Assembly: GCA_015060005.1 (NCBI GenBank)
Contig: SUZI01000006.1
Span: 1-64,000 of the forward strand
Reading direction: 5' to 3'
Source: Rikenellaceae bacterium
GTDB taxonomy: Bacteria > Bacteroidota > Bacteroidia > Bacteroidales > Rikenellaceae
Length of the DNA stretch: 64,000 bases
A model generated the notes under the pieces. The model worked only from the letters and a program-made list of their open reading frames with translations, did no database searches and was not told the origin of the DNA. Shown piece after piece: positions 35,127 through 43,297 of this stretch. How positions within the stretch are numbered: the stretch's first letter is position 1; each line of letters starts with the position of its first letter. The position numbers and the translations under genes were made by a program.

Positions 35127-36935
35127 TTAGTTGTGGAAGTGGTTATAGACCTTTGTGGCTTTTGCTTTGCCAACGAGAGCCGACAAATCCTCGATGGAGG
35201 CAGACTTAATCTTGCTTACGGTGCGGAAATGACGCATCAAATCGCGGATGCTCTTCTCGCCTACACCCTCGATATTATCCAACGCACTTGTGATAAAGTT
35301 CTTGCTACGCTTCTGGCGGTGGAATGTGATGCCGAAGCGGTGTGCCTCATCGCGGATATGACGTATGACCTTCAGAGGCTCGCCTGTGCGACTGAGGTAG
35401 TAGGGCATAGGGTCGTTGGGGTAGAAGACCTCCTCCATACGCTCTGCCAAGCCGATGATGGGGATGTCCTGGGCAAGTCCCAGTCCATCCAAAATCTCAT
35501 AGGCGTGGGATAGCTGTCCCTTGCCACCGTCGACGATGATAAGGTCGGGCAGCTCCTCTCCCTCCTCTAAAAGACGTGAGTAGCGGCGGTAGACAATCTC
35601 CTGCATAGTGGCATAGTCGTTGGCTCCCACGACACTCTTGACGTTGAAGTGGCGGTACTCCTTACGCGAGGGCTTTCCGTCGCGGAAGACAACGCACGCC
35701 GCAACGGGGTTGGTGCCTTGCAGGTTGGAGTTATCGAAGCACTCTATGTGGCGTGGCTGGCGGTCAAGACGCAGCTCCTTCTGCATAGCATTCATCAGAC
35801 GGTCGGTGTGGCGTTCGGGATTCTTTATCTCGAGGTTTCGCATCTGCTCGGCACGATGTATGCGGGCACTCTTGAGCGAGAACTCCAGCAGGTCAGCCTT
35901 CTCACCACGTTTAGGTATTGTGAAGACGACCTTGTCGAAGAGGAGTGTCGTCGAAGGCATAAAAGGCACGATGACCTCGCGTGAGAGGTCGTGCGAGATG
36001 TTGTCTACCACGTGCTGAATAGCCATAGTGAGCATATCGGCAGGGGTACTATCTACACCTGCCGACAGGCGTATCGTATGATGAGCGACGATAGAGCCGT
36101 GTCTGAGGCGGATGAAGTTGCAGTAGGCTACGTCGTCATCCTCCAGCAGTGAGAAGATGTCGCAGTCGACAATCTTGGCACTCACGATCACGGAGCGACT
36201 CTGGTAGTTCTCCAACGCATCCAATCGTTGTTTGAAGCGTTGTGCAGCCTCAAAACGTAGCTCCTCGGCAGCCAACTGCATATTCTCCTCGAGGTAGTGT
36301 TTTACGGGGCGAAGGTCGCCCTTGAGAACGGACTTCACGATGTCGGTGAGCTGGGCATAATCCTCCTCGCTCTGTGCTCCGATGCAGGGAGCCTTGCAGT
36401 TGCCTATGTGGTATTGCAGACAGACTCCATATTTGCCTTTGGCTATGTTTTGTGGTGAGAGGTTGAGCTTGCAGGTGCGTAGCGGGATAACCTCACGTAT
36501 GAACTCCAGGATGGAGCGTTGCATAGCTATGGAGCTGTAAGGTCCGAAGTATTGTGAGCCATCGTGACGTAGCTGTCGTGTCGACTCCACACGTGGAAAA
36601 GGCTCCTTACGCAGCACAATCCAGGGGTAGGTCTTGTCATCCTTCAGCAGTATGTTGTAGCGTGGCTGATGTGTCTTGATTAGCGAGTTTTCCAACAGCA
36701 GTGCATCTTGCTCGCTGCCGACAACGATATGGCGTATGGCGGCTATGTTCTTAACTAAAACACGCACCTTTGAGGAGTGCTCCTTGCTCTGTACAAAATA
36801 GGAGCTGACACGTTTGCGGAGCGACTTCGCCTTACCTACATAGATAATCACTCCGTCGGCATCTAAAAACTGATAGACGCCAGGCGAGAGTGGCAGTGCG
36901 GCGACCTGCTCCTTGAGTATGTCGATACGACTCAT
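35127..36935 (-). CDS. uvrC: UvrABC excinuclease subunit C
   Basis: This 602-aa nuclease makes the dual incision in nucleotide excision repair. The N-terminal GIY-YIG domain appears as PGVYQFLDADGVIIYVGKAK with Arg following (SLRKR). A UVR motif region lies at about 205-235 (LEENMQLAAEELRFEAAQRF). The RNase H-like domain starts with ECFDNSNLQGTNPVA, and the C-terminus has helix-hairpin-helix sequence (ALDNIEGVGEKSIRDLMRHF). It is full length and cytosolic. It lies 9 bp downstream of the 5-FTHF cyclo-ligase gene and is probably co-transcribed. Confidence 0.96.
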   Translation of the reverse strand: MSRIDILKEQVAALPLSPGVYQFLDADGVIIYVGKAKSLRKRVSSYFVQSKEHSSKVRVLVKNIAAIRHIVVGSEQDALLLENSLIKTHQPRYNILLKDDKTYPWIVLRKEPFPRVESTRQLRHDGSQYFGPYSSIAMQRSILEFIREVIPLRTCKLNLSPQNIAKGKYGVCLQYHIGNCKAPCIGAQSEEDYAQLTDIVKSVLKGDLRPVKHYLEENMQLAAEELRFEAAQRFKQRLDALENYQSRSVIVSAKIVDCDIFSLLEDDDVAYCNFIRLRHGSIVAHHTIRLSAGVDSTPADMLTMAIQHVVDNISHDLSREVIVPFMPSTTLLFDKVVFTIPKRGEKADLLEFSLKSARIHRAEQMRNLEIKNPERHTDRLMNAMQKELRLDRQPRHIECFDNSNLQGTNPVAACVVFRDGKPSRKEYRHFNVKSVVGANDYATMQEIVYRRYSRLLEEGEELPDLIIVDGGKGQLSHAYEILDGLGLAQDIPIIGLAERMEEVFYPNDPMPYYLSRTGEPLKVIRHIRDEAHRFGITFHRQKRSKNFITSALDNIEGVGEKSIRDLMRHFRTVSKIKSASIEDLSALVGKAKATKVYNHFHN

Positions 36936-36944
36936 AGTGCAAAG

Positions 36945-37511
36945 TTAATCTTTTTGCTCGAGAATGGAAGCGGTTACAACCTTTTTTACACGCCTGTCGT
37001 GTGGCTCAACGGGTAGGGTGTTGAGTAGCTGGTGGTCGAAACATACACCTATGGTCTCGGCACGGAAGCCGCTGCGTGAGAGGTAGCTGTCGTAGAAACC
37101 CTTGCCTCTGCCTAAGCGGTGGCCCTCGAGGGTAAATGCTACACCGGGGATGATAGCCAAATCAATATCCTCGGGTAGTATGGGGCTCTGGCTCGTAGGC
37201 TCGCTTATTCCGTAAGCTCCCACCGTGAGTGAGTCTGTCGAGTAGGGATAAAACTCCATAAGCGGGATGTCGGCTGTGGCATCAACTTTGGGTAATACCA
37301 CGCGGCACAACTTGCTCAAAGCGGCGATGTCGAGCGGTAGCTCATCGCTAAGGGGCGAGAAAAGTGCCACTGTGGGGTTGCCCATCTGGCGAATTTTGTC
37401 GCGTAGATATGAGCCGACGAGCGACGCCTGACGCTCTCGCTCGTCGGCGGGTAGAGTGGCTGTTTGTGCTTTTATGGTACGGCGTAGAGCCTTTTTACTT
37501 TCAAAAATCAT
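36945..37511 (-). CDS. 5-formyltetrahydrofolate cyclo-ligase
   Basis: This 188-aa enzyme converts 5-formyl-THF to 5,10-methenyl-THF with ATP, returning the storage form of folate to one-carbon metabolism. KKALRRTIKAQ at the N-terminus supplies the nucleotide-binding basic residues, LPLDI is present, and the signature GRGKGFYDSYL (the GxGxGFYD loop) is intact. It is the first gene of an operon with uvrC, 9 bp apart. No consensus promoter is found on the minus strand upstream. Confidence 0.92.
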   Translation of the reverse strand: MIFESKKALRRTIKAQTATLPADERERQASLVGSYLRDKIRQMGNPTVALFSPLSDELPLDIAALSKLCRVVLPKVDATADIPLMEFYPYSTDSLTVGAYGISEPTSQSPILPEDIDLAIIPGVAFTLEGHRLGRGKGFYDSYLSRSGFRAETIGVCFDHQLLNTLPVEPHDRRVKKVVTASILEQKD

Positions 37512-37552
37512 CGAAAAACCCTCTTTTGAGTTAAAATTAGTTATGTTCGTTA

Positions 37553-37582
37553 TTGTTATTGTGCAAACAATTATTATCTTTG
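37553..37582 (+). promoter_or_regulatory. Promoter of the succinate dehydrogenase/fumarate reductase operon
   Basis: TTG (37553-37555), 19 bp, then TATCTTTG (37575-37582). The 5' UTR would be about 50 nt. Confidence 0.65.
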
Positions 37583-37637
37583 CAGAAAGTTTGCAAATTC
37601 AATTTCACAAACAAAAATAAACAAAATCTTTTAAATT

Positions 37638-38327
37638 ATGAGCTGTTTTTTGTGCAATTCATCTCTCGGAAAGAAGGTAGTGATGAGTTTGTCGGGTATG
37701 GCACTCGTACTCTTCCTTTTGTTCCACATGTCAATGAACCTCGTGGCATTGATTAGTGCAGATGCTTACAACATGATCTGTGCGTTCTTGGGAGCTAACT
37801 GGTATGCAGTAGTTGCTACAGTTGGTTTGGCTGCATTGGTGGTTATCCACTTTGTGTATGCTTTAATCCTCACTATCAACAACTACCGAGCTCGCGGTAA
37901 GCAGCGTTATGCTGTAACGGTAAACGAGCCTGGTGTTGAGTGGGCATCTAAGAATATGCTCCTTTTGGGCGTAATCGTAGTGCTCGGTTTGGGTCTTCAC
38001 CTTGTACACTTCTGGTCGAAGATGATGCTCGTAGAGCTTATGGGTGAGCACGGTGTTGAGATTGGCGGTGTGTTCTATGCAGCAACAGACGGTGCAGCAT
38101 TGATCGCCTACACATTCTCACAGTGGTACAACGTAGTGCTTTACATCGTATGGTTGGCTGCTTTGGGATTGCACCTCAACCACGGTGTTTGGTCGATGTT
38201 CCAGTCTATGGGTTGGGCTAACGATACCTGGTATCCACGCCTCAAGTGCTTGGCAAAGCTCGTATCTGCATTGGTTGTCTTGGGCTTTATGGCAGTAGTG
38301 GTTGTATTCTACATCCAGAGTTTGTAA
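37638..38327 (+). CDS. sdhC: Succinate dehydrogenase/fumarate reductase cytochrome b subunit
   Basis: This 229-aa membrane protein has five predicted transmembrane helices. Histidines in FHMSMN, VIHFVY, LHLVHF and LHLNHG are candidate ligands for two hemes b, as in the Wolinella/Bacteroides-type single-subunit anchor (also called frdC). It passes electrons between menaquinone and the iron-sulfur subunit. In anaerobic Bacteroidales the complex mainly reduces fumarate to succinate at the end of the fermentative pathway. It is first in a C-A-B operon; the flavoprotein gene follows after 44 bp. Confidence 0.92.
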   Translation: MSCFLCNSSLGKKVVMSLSGMALVLFLLFHMSMNLVALISADAYNMICAFLGANWYAVVATVGLAALVVIHFVYALILTINNYRARGKQRYAVTVNEPGVEWASKNMLLLGVIVVLGLGLHLVHFWSKMMLVELMGEHGVEIGGVFYAATDGAALIAYTFSQWYNVVLYIVWLAALGLHLNHGVWSMFQSMGWANDTWYPRLKCLAKLVSALVVLGFMAVVVVFYIQSL

Positions 38328-38371
38328 TACACCAGTAGTTAAATTTTTGAGAACATAAAAAATTAGAAAAT

Positions 38372-40324
38372 ATGGCTTTTAAGTTAGATTCAAAAGTTCC
38401 TGCCGGTGAATTGGCTCAGAAATGGAGTAATCATAAGGCAGCAATCAAGGTTGTAAGCCCTGCTAACAAGCGTAAGCTCGATATAATCATCGTAGGTACC
38501 GGTTTGGGCGGTGCTTCTGCAGCTGCTTCACTCGGTGAGATGGGTTACAACGTGAAGGTTTTCTGCATCCAGGATTCACCTCGTCGTGCACACTCTATCG
38601 CTGCACAGGGTGGTATCAACGCTGCAAAGAACTATCAGAATGATAACGACTCGGTATATCGTCTTTTCTACGATACTATCAAGGGTGGCGACTACCGTGC
38701 TCGTGAGGCTAACGTATATCGTTTGGCTGAGGTATCAAACCTCATCATCGACCAGTGCGTAGCTCAGGGTGTACCTTTCGCACGTGAGTACGGCGGTCTG
38801 TTGGCTAACCGTTCATTCGGTGGTGCACAGGTATCACGTACCTTCTATGCTCGTGGTCAGACCGGTCAGCAGCTCTTGCTCGGTGCTTATGCAGCACTCA
38901 ACAAGGAGATTGCAGCAGGCTCGGTGAAGAGCTACCCACGTCACGAGATGTTGGATATCGTTGTAGATAAGAAAACAGGCGAGGCTAAGGGTATCATCGC
39001 ACGTAACCTCGTAACAGGTGAGTTGGAGCGTCACGGTGCTCACGCGGTAGTTATCGCTACCGGTGGTTATGGTAACGTGTTCTTCCTCTCAACCAACGCT
39101 ATGGGCTCTAACGGCTCGGCAGCATTCCAGTGCTATCGTAAGGGTGCAGGTTTCGCTAACCCTTGCTTCACACAGATTCACCCAACTTGTATCCCTGTAC
39201 ACGGTACTCAGCAGTCAAAGCTTACTTTGATGTCAGAGTCGTTGCGTAACGATGGTCGTATCTGGGTACCTAAGAAGTTGGAGGATGTTGAGGCTATCCG
39301 TAAGGGTACAAAGAAGCCATCAGATATCGCTGAGGAGGATCGCGACTACTACTTGGAGCGTCGTTATCCTGCATTTGGTAACCTCGTGCCACGTGATGTT
39401 GCTTCACGTGCTGCTAAGGAGCGTTGCGACGCAGGTTTCGGTGTGAACGAGACAGGTCTGGCAGTATTCCTCGACTTCAAGACAGCTATTGAGCGTCTGG
39501 GTAAGGAGACTATTAAGCAGCGTTATGGTAACCTCTTCGATATGTATGAGGAGATTACTGACGTTAATCCATACGAGCAGCCAATGCAGATCTTCCCTGC
39601 TGTACACTACACAATGGGTGGTATCTGGGTTGACTACAACCTGATGACTACAATCCCTGGTTTGTATGCTATCGGTGAGGCTAACTTCTCAGATCACGGT
39701 GCTAACCGTCTGGGTGCTTCTGCTTTGATGCAGGGCTTGGCTGACGGTTACTTCGTATTGCCTTACACTATCGGCGACTACCTCGCAAAGAAGATTCAGG
39801 CTCCTAAGATTAACACAGCTGATGCAGAGTTCGATGAGGCTGAGAAGGCTATCGAGGCTAAGATTGAGAAGCTCTTCGCTATCAATGGTAAGCGTTCGGC
39901 TGACGACATTCACAAGGAGTTGGGCCACATTATGTGGGAGAACGTAGGTATGGCACGTACAAAGGAGTCTTTGGAGAGAGCTATCTCTGAGATTCAGGCT
40001 TTGCGTAAGGCTTTCTGGAGCGACTTGAAGTTGGTGGGTACTAAGGACTCATTCAACGTAGAGTTGGAGAAGGCTCTCCGCTTGGTTGATTACCTCGAGC
40101 TGGGTGAGCTGATGGCTCGCGACGCACTTAACCGTGCAGAGTCTTGCGGTGGACACTTCCGCTCAGAGCACCAGACCGAGGAGGGTGAGGCTTTGCGTCA
40201 CGACGAGGAGTTCGCTTATGCAGCTGTTTGGGAGTACAAGGGTATGGACCAGGCTCCAGAGCTCACTAAGGAGCCACTCGACTACGAGTTTACTCACCGT
40301 GCACAGCGTAACTATAAGGACTAA
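38372..40324 (+). CDS. sdhA: Succinate dehydrogenase/fumarate reductase flavoprotein subunit
   Basis: This 650-aa catalytic subunit has a Rossmann FAD motif [20 protein letters not shown] near residue 40. H74 in [11 protein letters not shown] is the expected covalent FAD-binding histidine. HPTCIPVHG and the arginine-rich HRAQRN end match the family. It interconverts fumarate and succinate on the cytoplasmic face of the membrane, also called FrdA. Strong codon bias suggests high expression. It is the second gene of the operon, 31 bp before the iron-sulfur gene. Confidence 0.95.
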   Translation: MAFKLDSKVPAGELAQKWSNHKAAIKVVSPANKRKLDIIIVGTGLGGASAAASLGEMGYNVKVFCIQDSPRRAHSIAAQGGINAAKNYQNDNDSVYRLFYDTIKGGDYRAREANVYRLAEVSNLIIDQCVAQGVPFAREYGGLLANRSFGGAQVSRTFYARGQTGQQLLLGAYAALNKEIAAGSVKSYPRHEMLDIVVDKKTGEAKGIIARNLVTGELERHGAHAVVIATGGYGNVFFLSTNAMGSNGSAAFQCYRKGAGFANPCFTQIHPTCIPVHGTQQSKLTLMSESLRNDGRIWVPKKLEDVEAIRKGTKKPSDIAEEDRDYYLERRYPAFGNLVPRDVASRAAKERCDAGFGVNETGLAVFLDFKTAIERLGKETIKQRYGNLFDMYEEITDVNPYEQPMQIFPAVHYTMGGIWVDYNLMTTIPGLYAIGEANFSDHGANRLGASALMQGLADGYFVLPYTIGDYLAKKIQAPKINTADAEFDEAEKAIEAKIEKLFAINGKRSADDIHKELGHIMWENVGMARTKESLERAISEIQALRKAFWSDLKLVGTKDSFNVELEKALRLVDYLELGELMARDALNRAESCGGHFRSEHQTEEGEALRHDEEFAYAAVWEYKGMDQAPELTKEPLDYEFTHRAQRNYKD

Positions 40325-40355
40325 TTTGACGTTGAACTTTAATAGAGATTAGATT

Positions 40356-41099
40356 ATGAATTTTACATTAAAGATATGGCGTCAAAAGGACGCTAAATCA
40401 CAGGGTGCTTTCGAGACTTATAAAGTTGAGAACATCTCTGCCGACACCTCTTTCTTGGAGATGCTCGATATTTTGAACAACGACCTTGTTCACGCAGGTA
40501 AGGAGCCAGTAGCATTTGACCACGACTGCCGCGAGGGTATTTGCGGTATGTGTTCATTGCACATCAATGGCCACGCACACGGCCCATCACAGGCTGTAAC
40601 CACTTGCCAGATGTATATGCGTAAGTTTAAGGATGGCTCGACCATCACTATCGAGCCTTGGCGTTCGGCTGCGTTCCCTGTAATCAAGGACTTGGTTGTG
40701 AATCGTGGTGCTTACGATGAGATTTTGCAGGCTGGTGGTTTCGTGTCAGTACGCACAAACTCTGTACCTGATGGTAACGCTATTCCTATTCCTAAGGCTG
40801 ATGCTGACGAGTCTATGGACGCTGCTGCTTGCGTAGGATGTGGTGCTTGTGCTGCTACTTGTAAGAATGGCTCTGCAATGTTGTTCGTTGCAGCTCGCGT
40901 TTCTTCACTCGCTAAGTTGCCTCAGGGCCGCGTGGAGGGTGCACGTCGTGCAAAGGCGATGGTCGCTAAGATGGATGAGCTCGGCTTCGGTAACTGTACC
41001 AATACAGGTGCTTGCCAGGCAGAGTGTCCTAAGCAGATCTCTATCGCTCATATTGCACGTTTGAATCGTGAGTTCCTTGCGGCGAAGCTTAAGGACTAA
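40356..41099 (+). CDS. sdhB: Succinate dehydrogenase/fumarate reductase iron-sulfur subunit
   Basis: This 247-aa protein has an N-terminal [2Fe-2S] site ([10 protein letters not shown] plus a later Cys). The C-terminal cysteine groups [11 protein letters not shown] and [12 protein letters not shown] bind the [4Fe-4S] and [3Fe-4S] clusters. It links the flavin to the membrane cytochrome. It is the last gene of the operon. A long-hairpin element starts 14 nt after the stop, and the first terminator is at 41249. Confidence 0.95.
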   Translation: MNFTLKIWRQKDAKSQGAFETYKVENISADTSFLEMLDILNNDLVHAGKEPVAFDHDCREGICGMCSLHINGHAHGPSQAVTTCQMYMRKFKDGSTITIEPWRSAAFPVIKDLVVNRGAYDEILQAGGFVSVRTNSVPDGNAIPIPKADADESMDAAACVGCGACAATCKNGSAMLFVAARVSSLAKLPQGRVEGARRAKAMVAKMDELGFGNCTNTGACQAECPKQISIAHIARLNREFLAAKLKD

Positions 41100-41112
41100 A
41101 CGGGAAAATTGA

Positions 41113-41236
41113 GAAAAGCCGTCTAAAGAGGTAATTTCTGCGTTACGCTCACTCGTTAAATCCTCACATACGCCAAGTATGCTGCGGTTTTCCGAGTTTC
41201 GCAAGCCTTGAAATTCCACTCTTTATACAACTTTTC
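41113..41236 (+). repeat. Long-hairpin element after sdhB
   Basis: The 124-bp element has terminal arms GAAAAGCCGTCTAAAGAG (41113-41130) and CTCTTTATACAACTTTTC (41219-41236). An inner stem AATTTC (41133-41138) pairs with GAAATT, where the nrdJ copy has GATTTC/GAAATC: a compensatory A-T for G-C change. The apical hairpin at 41151-41197 (ACTCG/CGAGT outer arms) holds the conserved core. Confidence 0.9.
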
Positions 41237-41248
41237 GGTAGAATATCG

Positions 41249-41280
41249 AGGTTGCTTGTCGCGTGGCAGGCAACCTTTTT
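41249..41280 (+). terminator. Terminator of the sdh operon
   Basis: AGGTTGC (41249-41255) and GCAACCT (41270-41276), then a T run. The hairpin element at 41113-41236 therefore lies between the sdhB stop and this terminator. Confidence 0.8.
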
Positions 41281-41522
41281 TTGTTGCTGTGTGGGCTCTT
41301 TCGGCATCTGCCTCGCCCTCGCAATGCTCACATACGCCAAGTATGCTCCGCTTTCGAGGACTTCGAGCAGCTTCAAAATAGCTTCAAGTATAGAAATTTT
41401 CAGAATACTATTGATAGGTTATCCATTGTCGATACATTCTGTTTATATATGAATATATGTATGGCGTAGCCTATATGGAGAGATTAGGAGGTGATAAAGA
41501 GAAAATATTTTTTAGGGAGGGC
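41281..41522 (+). repeat. Intergenic stretch with one further hairpin-core element
   Basis: There is no gene. An apical hairpin lies at 41317-41359, with outer arms CCTCG/CGAGG and the core variant GCTCACATACG...GTATGCTCCGC. Beyond it I see only AT-rich sequence before the rpmE2 promoter. Confidence 0.75.
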
Positions 41523-41552
41523 TTGTTTTCTCGGAAATAATTATTACCTTTG
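41523..41552 (+). promoter_or_regulatory. rpmE2 promoter
   Basis: TTG (41523-41525), 19 bp, then TACCTTTG (41545-41552), 37 bp before the ATG. Confidence 0.65.
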
Positions 41553-41589
41553 TGCCGCTTAAGCATTTAATTTCAAAAACAGAACGAAT

Positions 41590-41853
41590 ATGAAAAAGGG
41601 AATTCATCCGGAGAATTATCGTTTAGTGGCGTTCAAGGATATGTCTAACGACCACGTGTTTTTGTGTCGGTCCGCCGTTTCGACAAAAGAGACCATCGAA
41701 GTGAACGGCGAAACCTATCCTGTATATAAGATGGAAATCTCTAACACATCTCACCCTTTCTACACTGGTAAGATGAAGTTGGTAGACACCGCCGGTCGTG
41801 TGGATAAGTTTATGAGCCGTTACGCAAAGCGATACGATAAGAAGAACAAGTAA
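41590..41853 (+). CDS. rpmE2: 50S ribosomal protein L31 type B
   Basis: This 87-aa ribosomal protein begins MKKGIHPENYRLVAFKDMS and has SHPFYTGKMKLVDTAGRVD, the L31 signature region. It lacks the zinc-binding CxxC pair of type A L31 (only one Cys), so it is the zinc-free B form with the usual insertion. It is monocistronic, between a consensus promoter and a strong terminator, directly upstream of a repeat cluster. Confidence 0.95.
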   Translation: MKKGIHPENYRLVAFKDMSNDHVFLCRSAVSTKETIEVNGETYPVYKMEISNTSHPFYTGKMKLVDTAGRVDKFMSRYAKRYDKKNK

Positions 41854-41874
41854 TTCATTGAGGTTACTTTGGAG

Positions 41875-41904
41875 GGCAGTCTAATTTTTTAGACTGCCTT
41901 TTTT
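41875..41904 (+). terminator. Terminator of rpmE2
   Basis: A perfect 10-bp stem GGCAGTCTAA (41875-41884) / TTAGACTGCC (41889-41898) is followed by six T. Confidence 0.93.
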
Positions 41905-41905
41905 A

Positions 41906-42535
41906 TGTGATTGCAGTAGTCGCGTTTTGTCTGCGTTACTCTTGTGATGAAAATCCTCACATACGCTCGGTATGCTGCGGTTTTCATCCCTGCGAAAGCC
42001 TTGCCAAAACACTGCCTCTGCAATCACTTGTTTGGTCTTGGGTAGGTATTGTTGGACGGGGTATTTTGTCTGCGTTACTCTTGTGATGAAAATCCTCACA
42101 TACGCTCGGTATGCTGCGGTTTTCATCCCTGCGAAAGCCTTGCCAAAACGCTGCCTCTGCAATCACTTGTTTGTTGTTGGGTAGGTGTTCTGAGTATGGG
42201 AGTTTGTCTGCGTTACTCTTGATGAATAAATGCTCACATACGCCAAGTATGCTCCGCTTTATTCATCTTCGAAAGCCTTGCCAAAATACTGCCTCTGCAA
42301 TCACTTGTTTGTTCTAGGGTAGGTATTGTTGGATGGGGTATTCTGTCTGCGTTACTCTTGTGATGAAAATCCTCACATACGCTCGGTATGCTGCGGTTTT
42401 CATCCCTGCGAAAGCCTTGCCAAAATACTGCCTCTGCAATCACTTGTTTGTTCTTGGAGAGGTTTTGTTGAGTGTGAAATTTGTCTGCGTTACTCTTGTG
42501 ATGAAAATCCTCACATACGGTTTTCACCTTTCAGC
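41906..42535 (+). repeat. Array of five long-hairpin elements, one truncated
   Basis: Units are spaced 136-141 bp. Apical hairpins lie at 41946-41988, 42085-42127 and 42362-42404 (arms GATGAAAA/TTTTCATC) and at 42221-42267 (arms GATGAATAAA/TTTATTCATC with the other core type). The fifth, at 42500-42528, has lost the right half: CATACG runs straight into GTTTTCA. The flanks are almost identical (left GTCTGCGTTACTCTT; right CGAAAGCCTTGCCAAAA, then CTGCCTCTGCAATCAC). The first unit also has a left end GTGATTGCAG (41907-41916) inverted to CTGCAATCAC. Spurious short ORFs cover the array. Confidence 0.92.
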
Positions 42536-42807
42536 TTTTAGTTTAGGACTATTATATATATAGGTATAACGATGTAATGGGCTATTGTCTCTGCCCAAGG
42601 GGCGGTTGTAGGGTACTCGGGAAGAAAAAATGAACTTTTTCGAAAAAAAAGCGTCGCTTTGTTTTTTAATTAGGGAAAGAGTAATTATATTTGCAGTCGA
42701 TTTTCCGAATTTACCTCGGTAAACGGAGTATCAAACGCTCTTTGAGTTAGAAGGTAGAGTTGATGAAATGAATTTTTTCGGCGGAAAGTAATTTTCTTGA
42801 GAAAAAA
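42536..42807 (+). promoter_or_regulatory. Upstream region of the tRNA-tuf operon
   Basis: No gene is seen. A candidate upstream -7 box TATATTTG lies at 42686-42693, with CTTTG 24 bp before it (too far for consensus). A small hairpin TTTACC/GGTAAA lies near 42710-42724. The rest is A/T-rich, with poly-A and poly-T runs. Confidence 0.4.
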
Positions 42808-42838
42808 TTTGGTGATTCAAAAAAAATAGTTACCTTTG
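42808..42838 (+). promoter_or_regulatory. Main promoter of the tRNA-tuf-secE-nusG-rpl-rpo operon
   Basis: TTTG (42808-42811), 19 bp, then TACCTTTG (42831-42838), a full consensus, 20 bp before the first tRNA. Confidence 0.8.
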
Positions 42839-42858
42839 CATCCCGTAACGGTTTAACC

Positions 42859-42932
42859 GCCGATGTAGCTCAGTTGGTCAGAGCAGCTGATTTGTAATCA
42901 GCAGGTCGTGGGTTCGAATCCCTCCATCGGCT
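42859..42932 (+). tRNA. tRNA-Thr (TGT)
   Basis: The acceptor stem is GCCGATG/CATCGGC, the anticodon stem-loop is CTGAT-TTGTAAT-region with anticodon TGT, and the T-arm holds GTTCGAATC. CCA is not encoded. It is the first RNA of a Thr-Tyr-Gly cluster ahead of tuf. Confidence 0.96.
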
Positions 42933-42949
42933 CAAATCGAAAACATATT

Positions 42950-43032
42950 GGGAAGATACCAGAGTGGCCAAATGGGGCAGACTGTAAATCTGCTGGCGTA
43001 CGCCTTCGGTGGTTCGAATCCATCTCTTCCCA
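42950..43032 (+). tRNA. tRNA-Tyr (GTA)
   Basis: This is an 83-nt type II tRNA with acceptor GGGAAGA/TCTTCCC and discriminator A. The anticodon loop CTGTAAA gives GTA. A long variable arm follows, and the T-arm holds GTTCGAATC. Confidence 0.96.
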
Positions 43033-43106
43033 CTTTGATGAACCGGTCGGGGTTGCAGACGTCCAATAGGACAAGCGTTGAAAGCTGCTCTGGACGGTTT
43101 GTTTTT

Positions 43107-43179
43107 GCGGAAGTAGCTCAGTTGATAGAGCATTAGCCTTCCAAGCTAAGGGTCGCGAGTTTGAGCCTCGTCTTCCGCT
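43107..43179 (+). tRNA. tRNA-Gly (TCC)
   Basis: Acceptor GCGGAAG/CTTCCGC, discriminator T, anticodon loop CTTCCAA giving TCC. The 74-bp spacer before it (43033-43106) holds no recognised RNA; it contains GTCCAATAGGAC. Confidence 0.96.
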
Positions 43180-43190
43180 CTACCTTTAAG

Positions 43191-43234
43191 GTAACACACT
43201 ATGATTCTTCTGGTGAGGGAGTGTAGCGTGTTAC
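43191..43234 (+). promoter_or_regulatory. Leader hairpin before tuf
   Basis: GTAACAC (43191-43197) pairs with GTGTTAC (43228-43234), between tRNA-Gly and tuf. With no T tract it is more likely a processing or stabilising structure than a terminator. Confidence 0.45.
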
Positions 43235-43297
43235 TTGTTTGTGTACAAAGAACTTTGAAACGATATAAAGAATTTTTAACTTAATACTTATAACACT

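Noticed and set aside
41906..42535. Regularly spaced repeats resembling a CRISPR array
   Set aside because: The repeated parts are about 100 bp with a long internal hairpin, the spacers are near-identical, and no cas gene is near.
43033..43106. Additional RNA gene between tRNA-Tyr and tRNA-Gly
   Set aside because: There is no cloverleaf; only a short GTCC/GGAC palindrome is seen.
42870..43133. 87-aa minus-strand ORF over the tRNA cluster
   Set aside because: The translation (RWIRTTEGV..., RWRDSNPRPADYKSAALTN-like) is the well-known artefact of translating tRNA genes.
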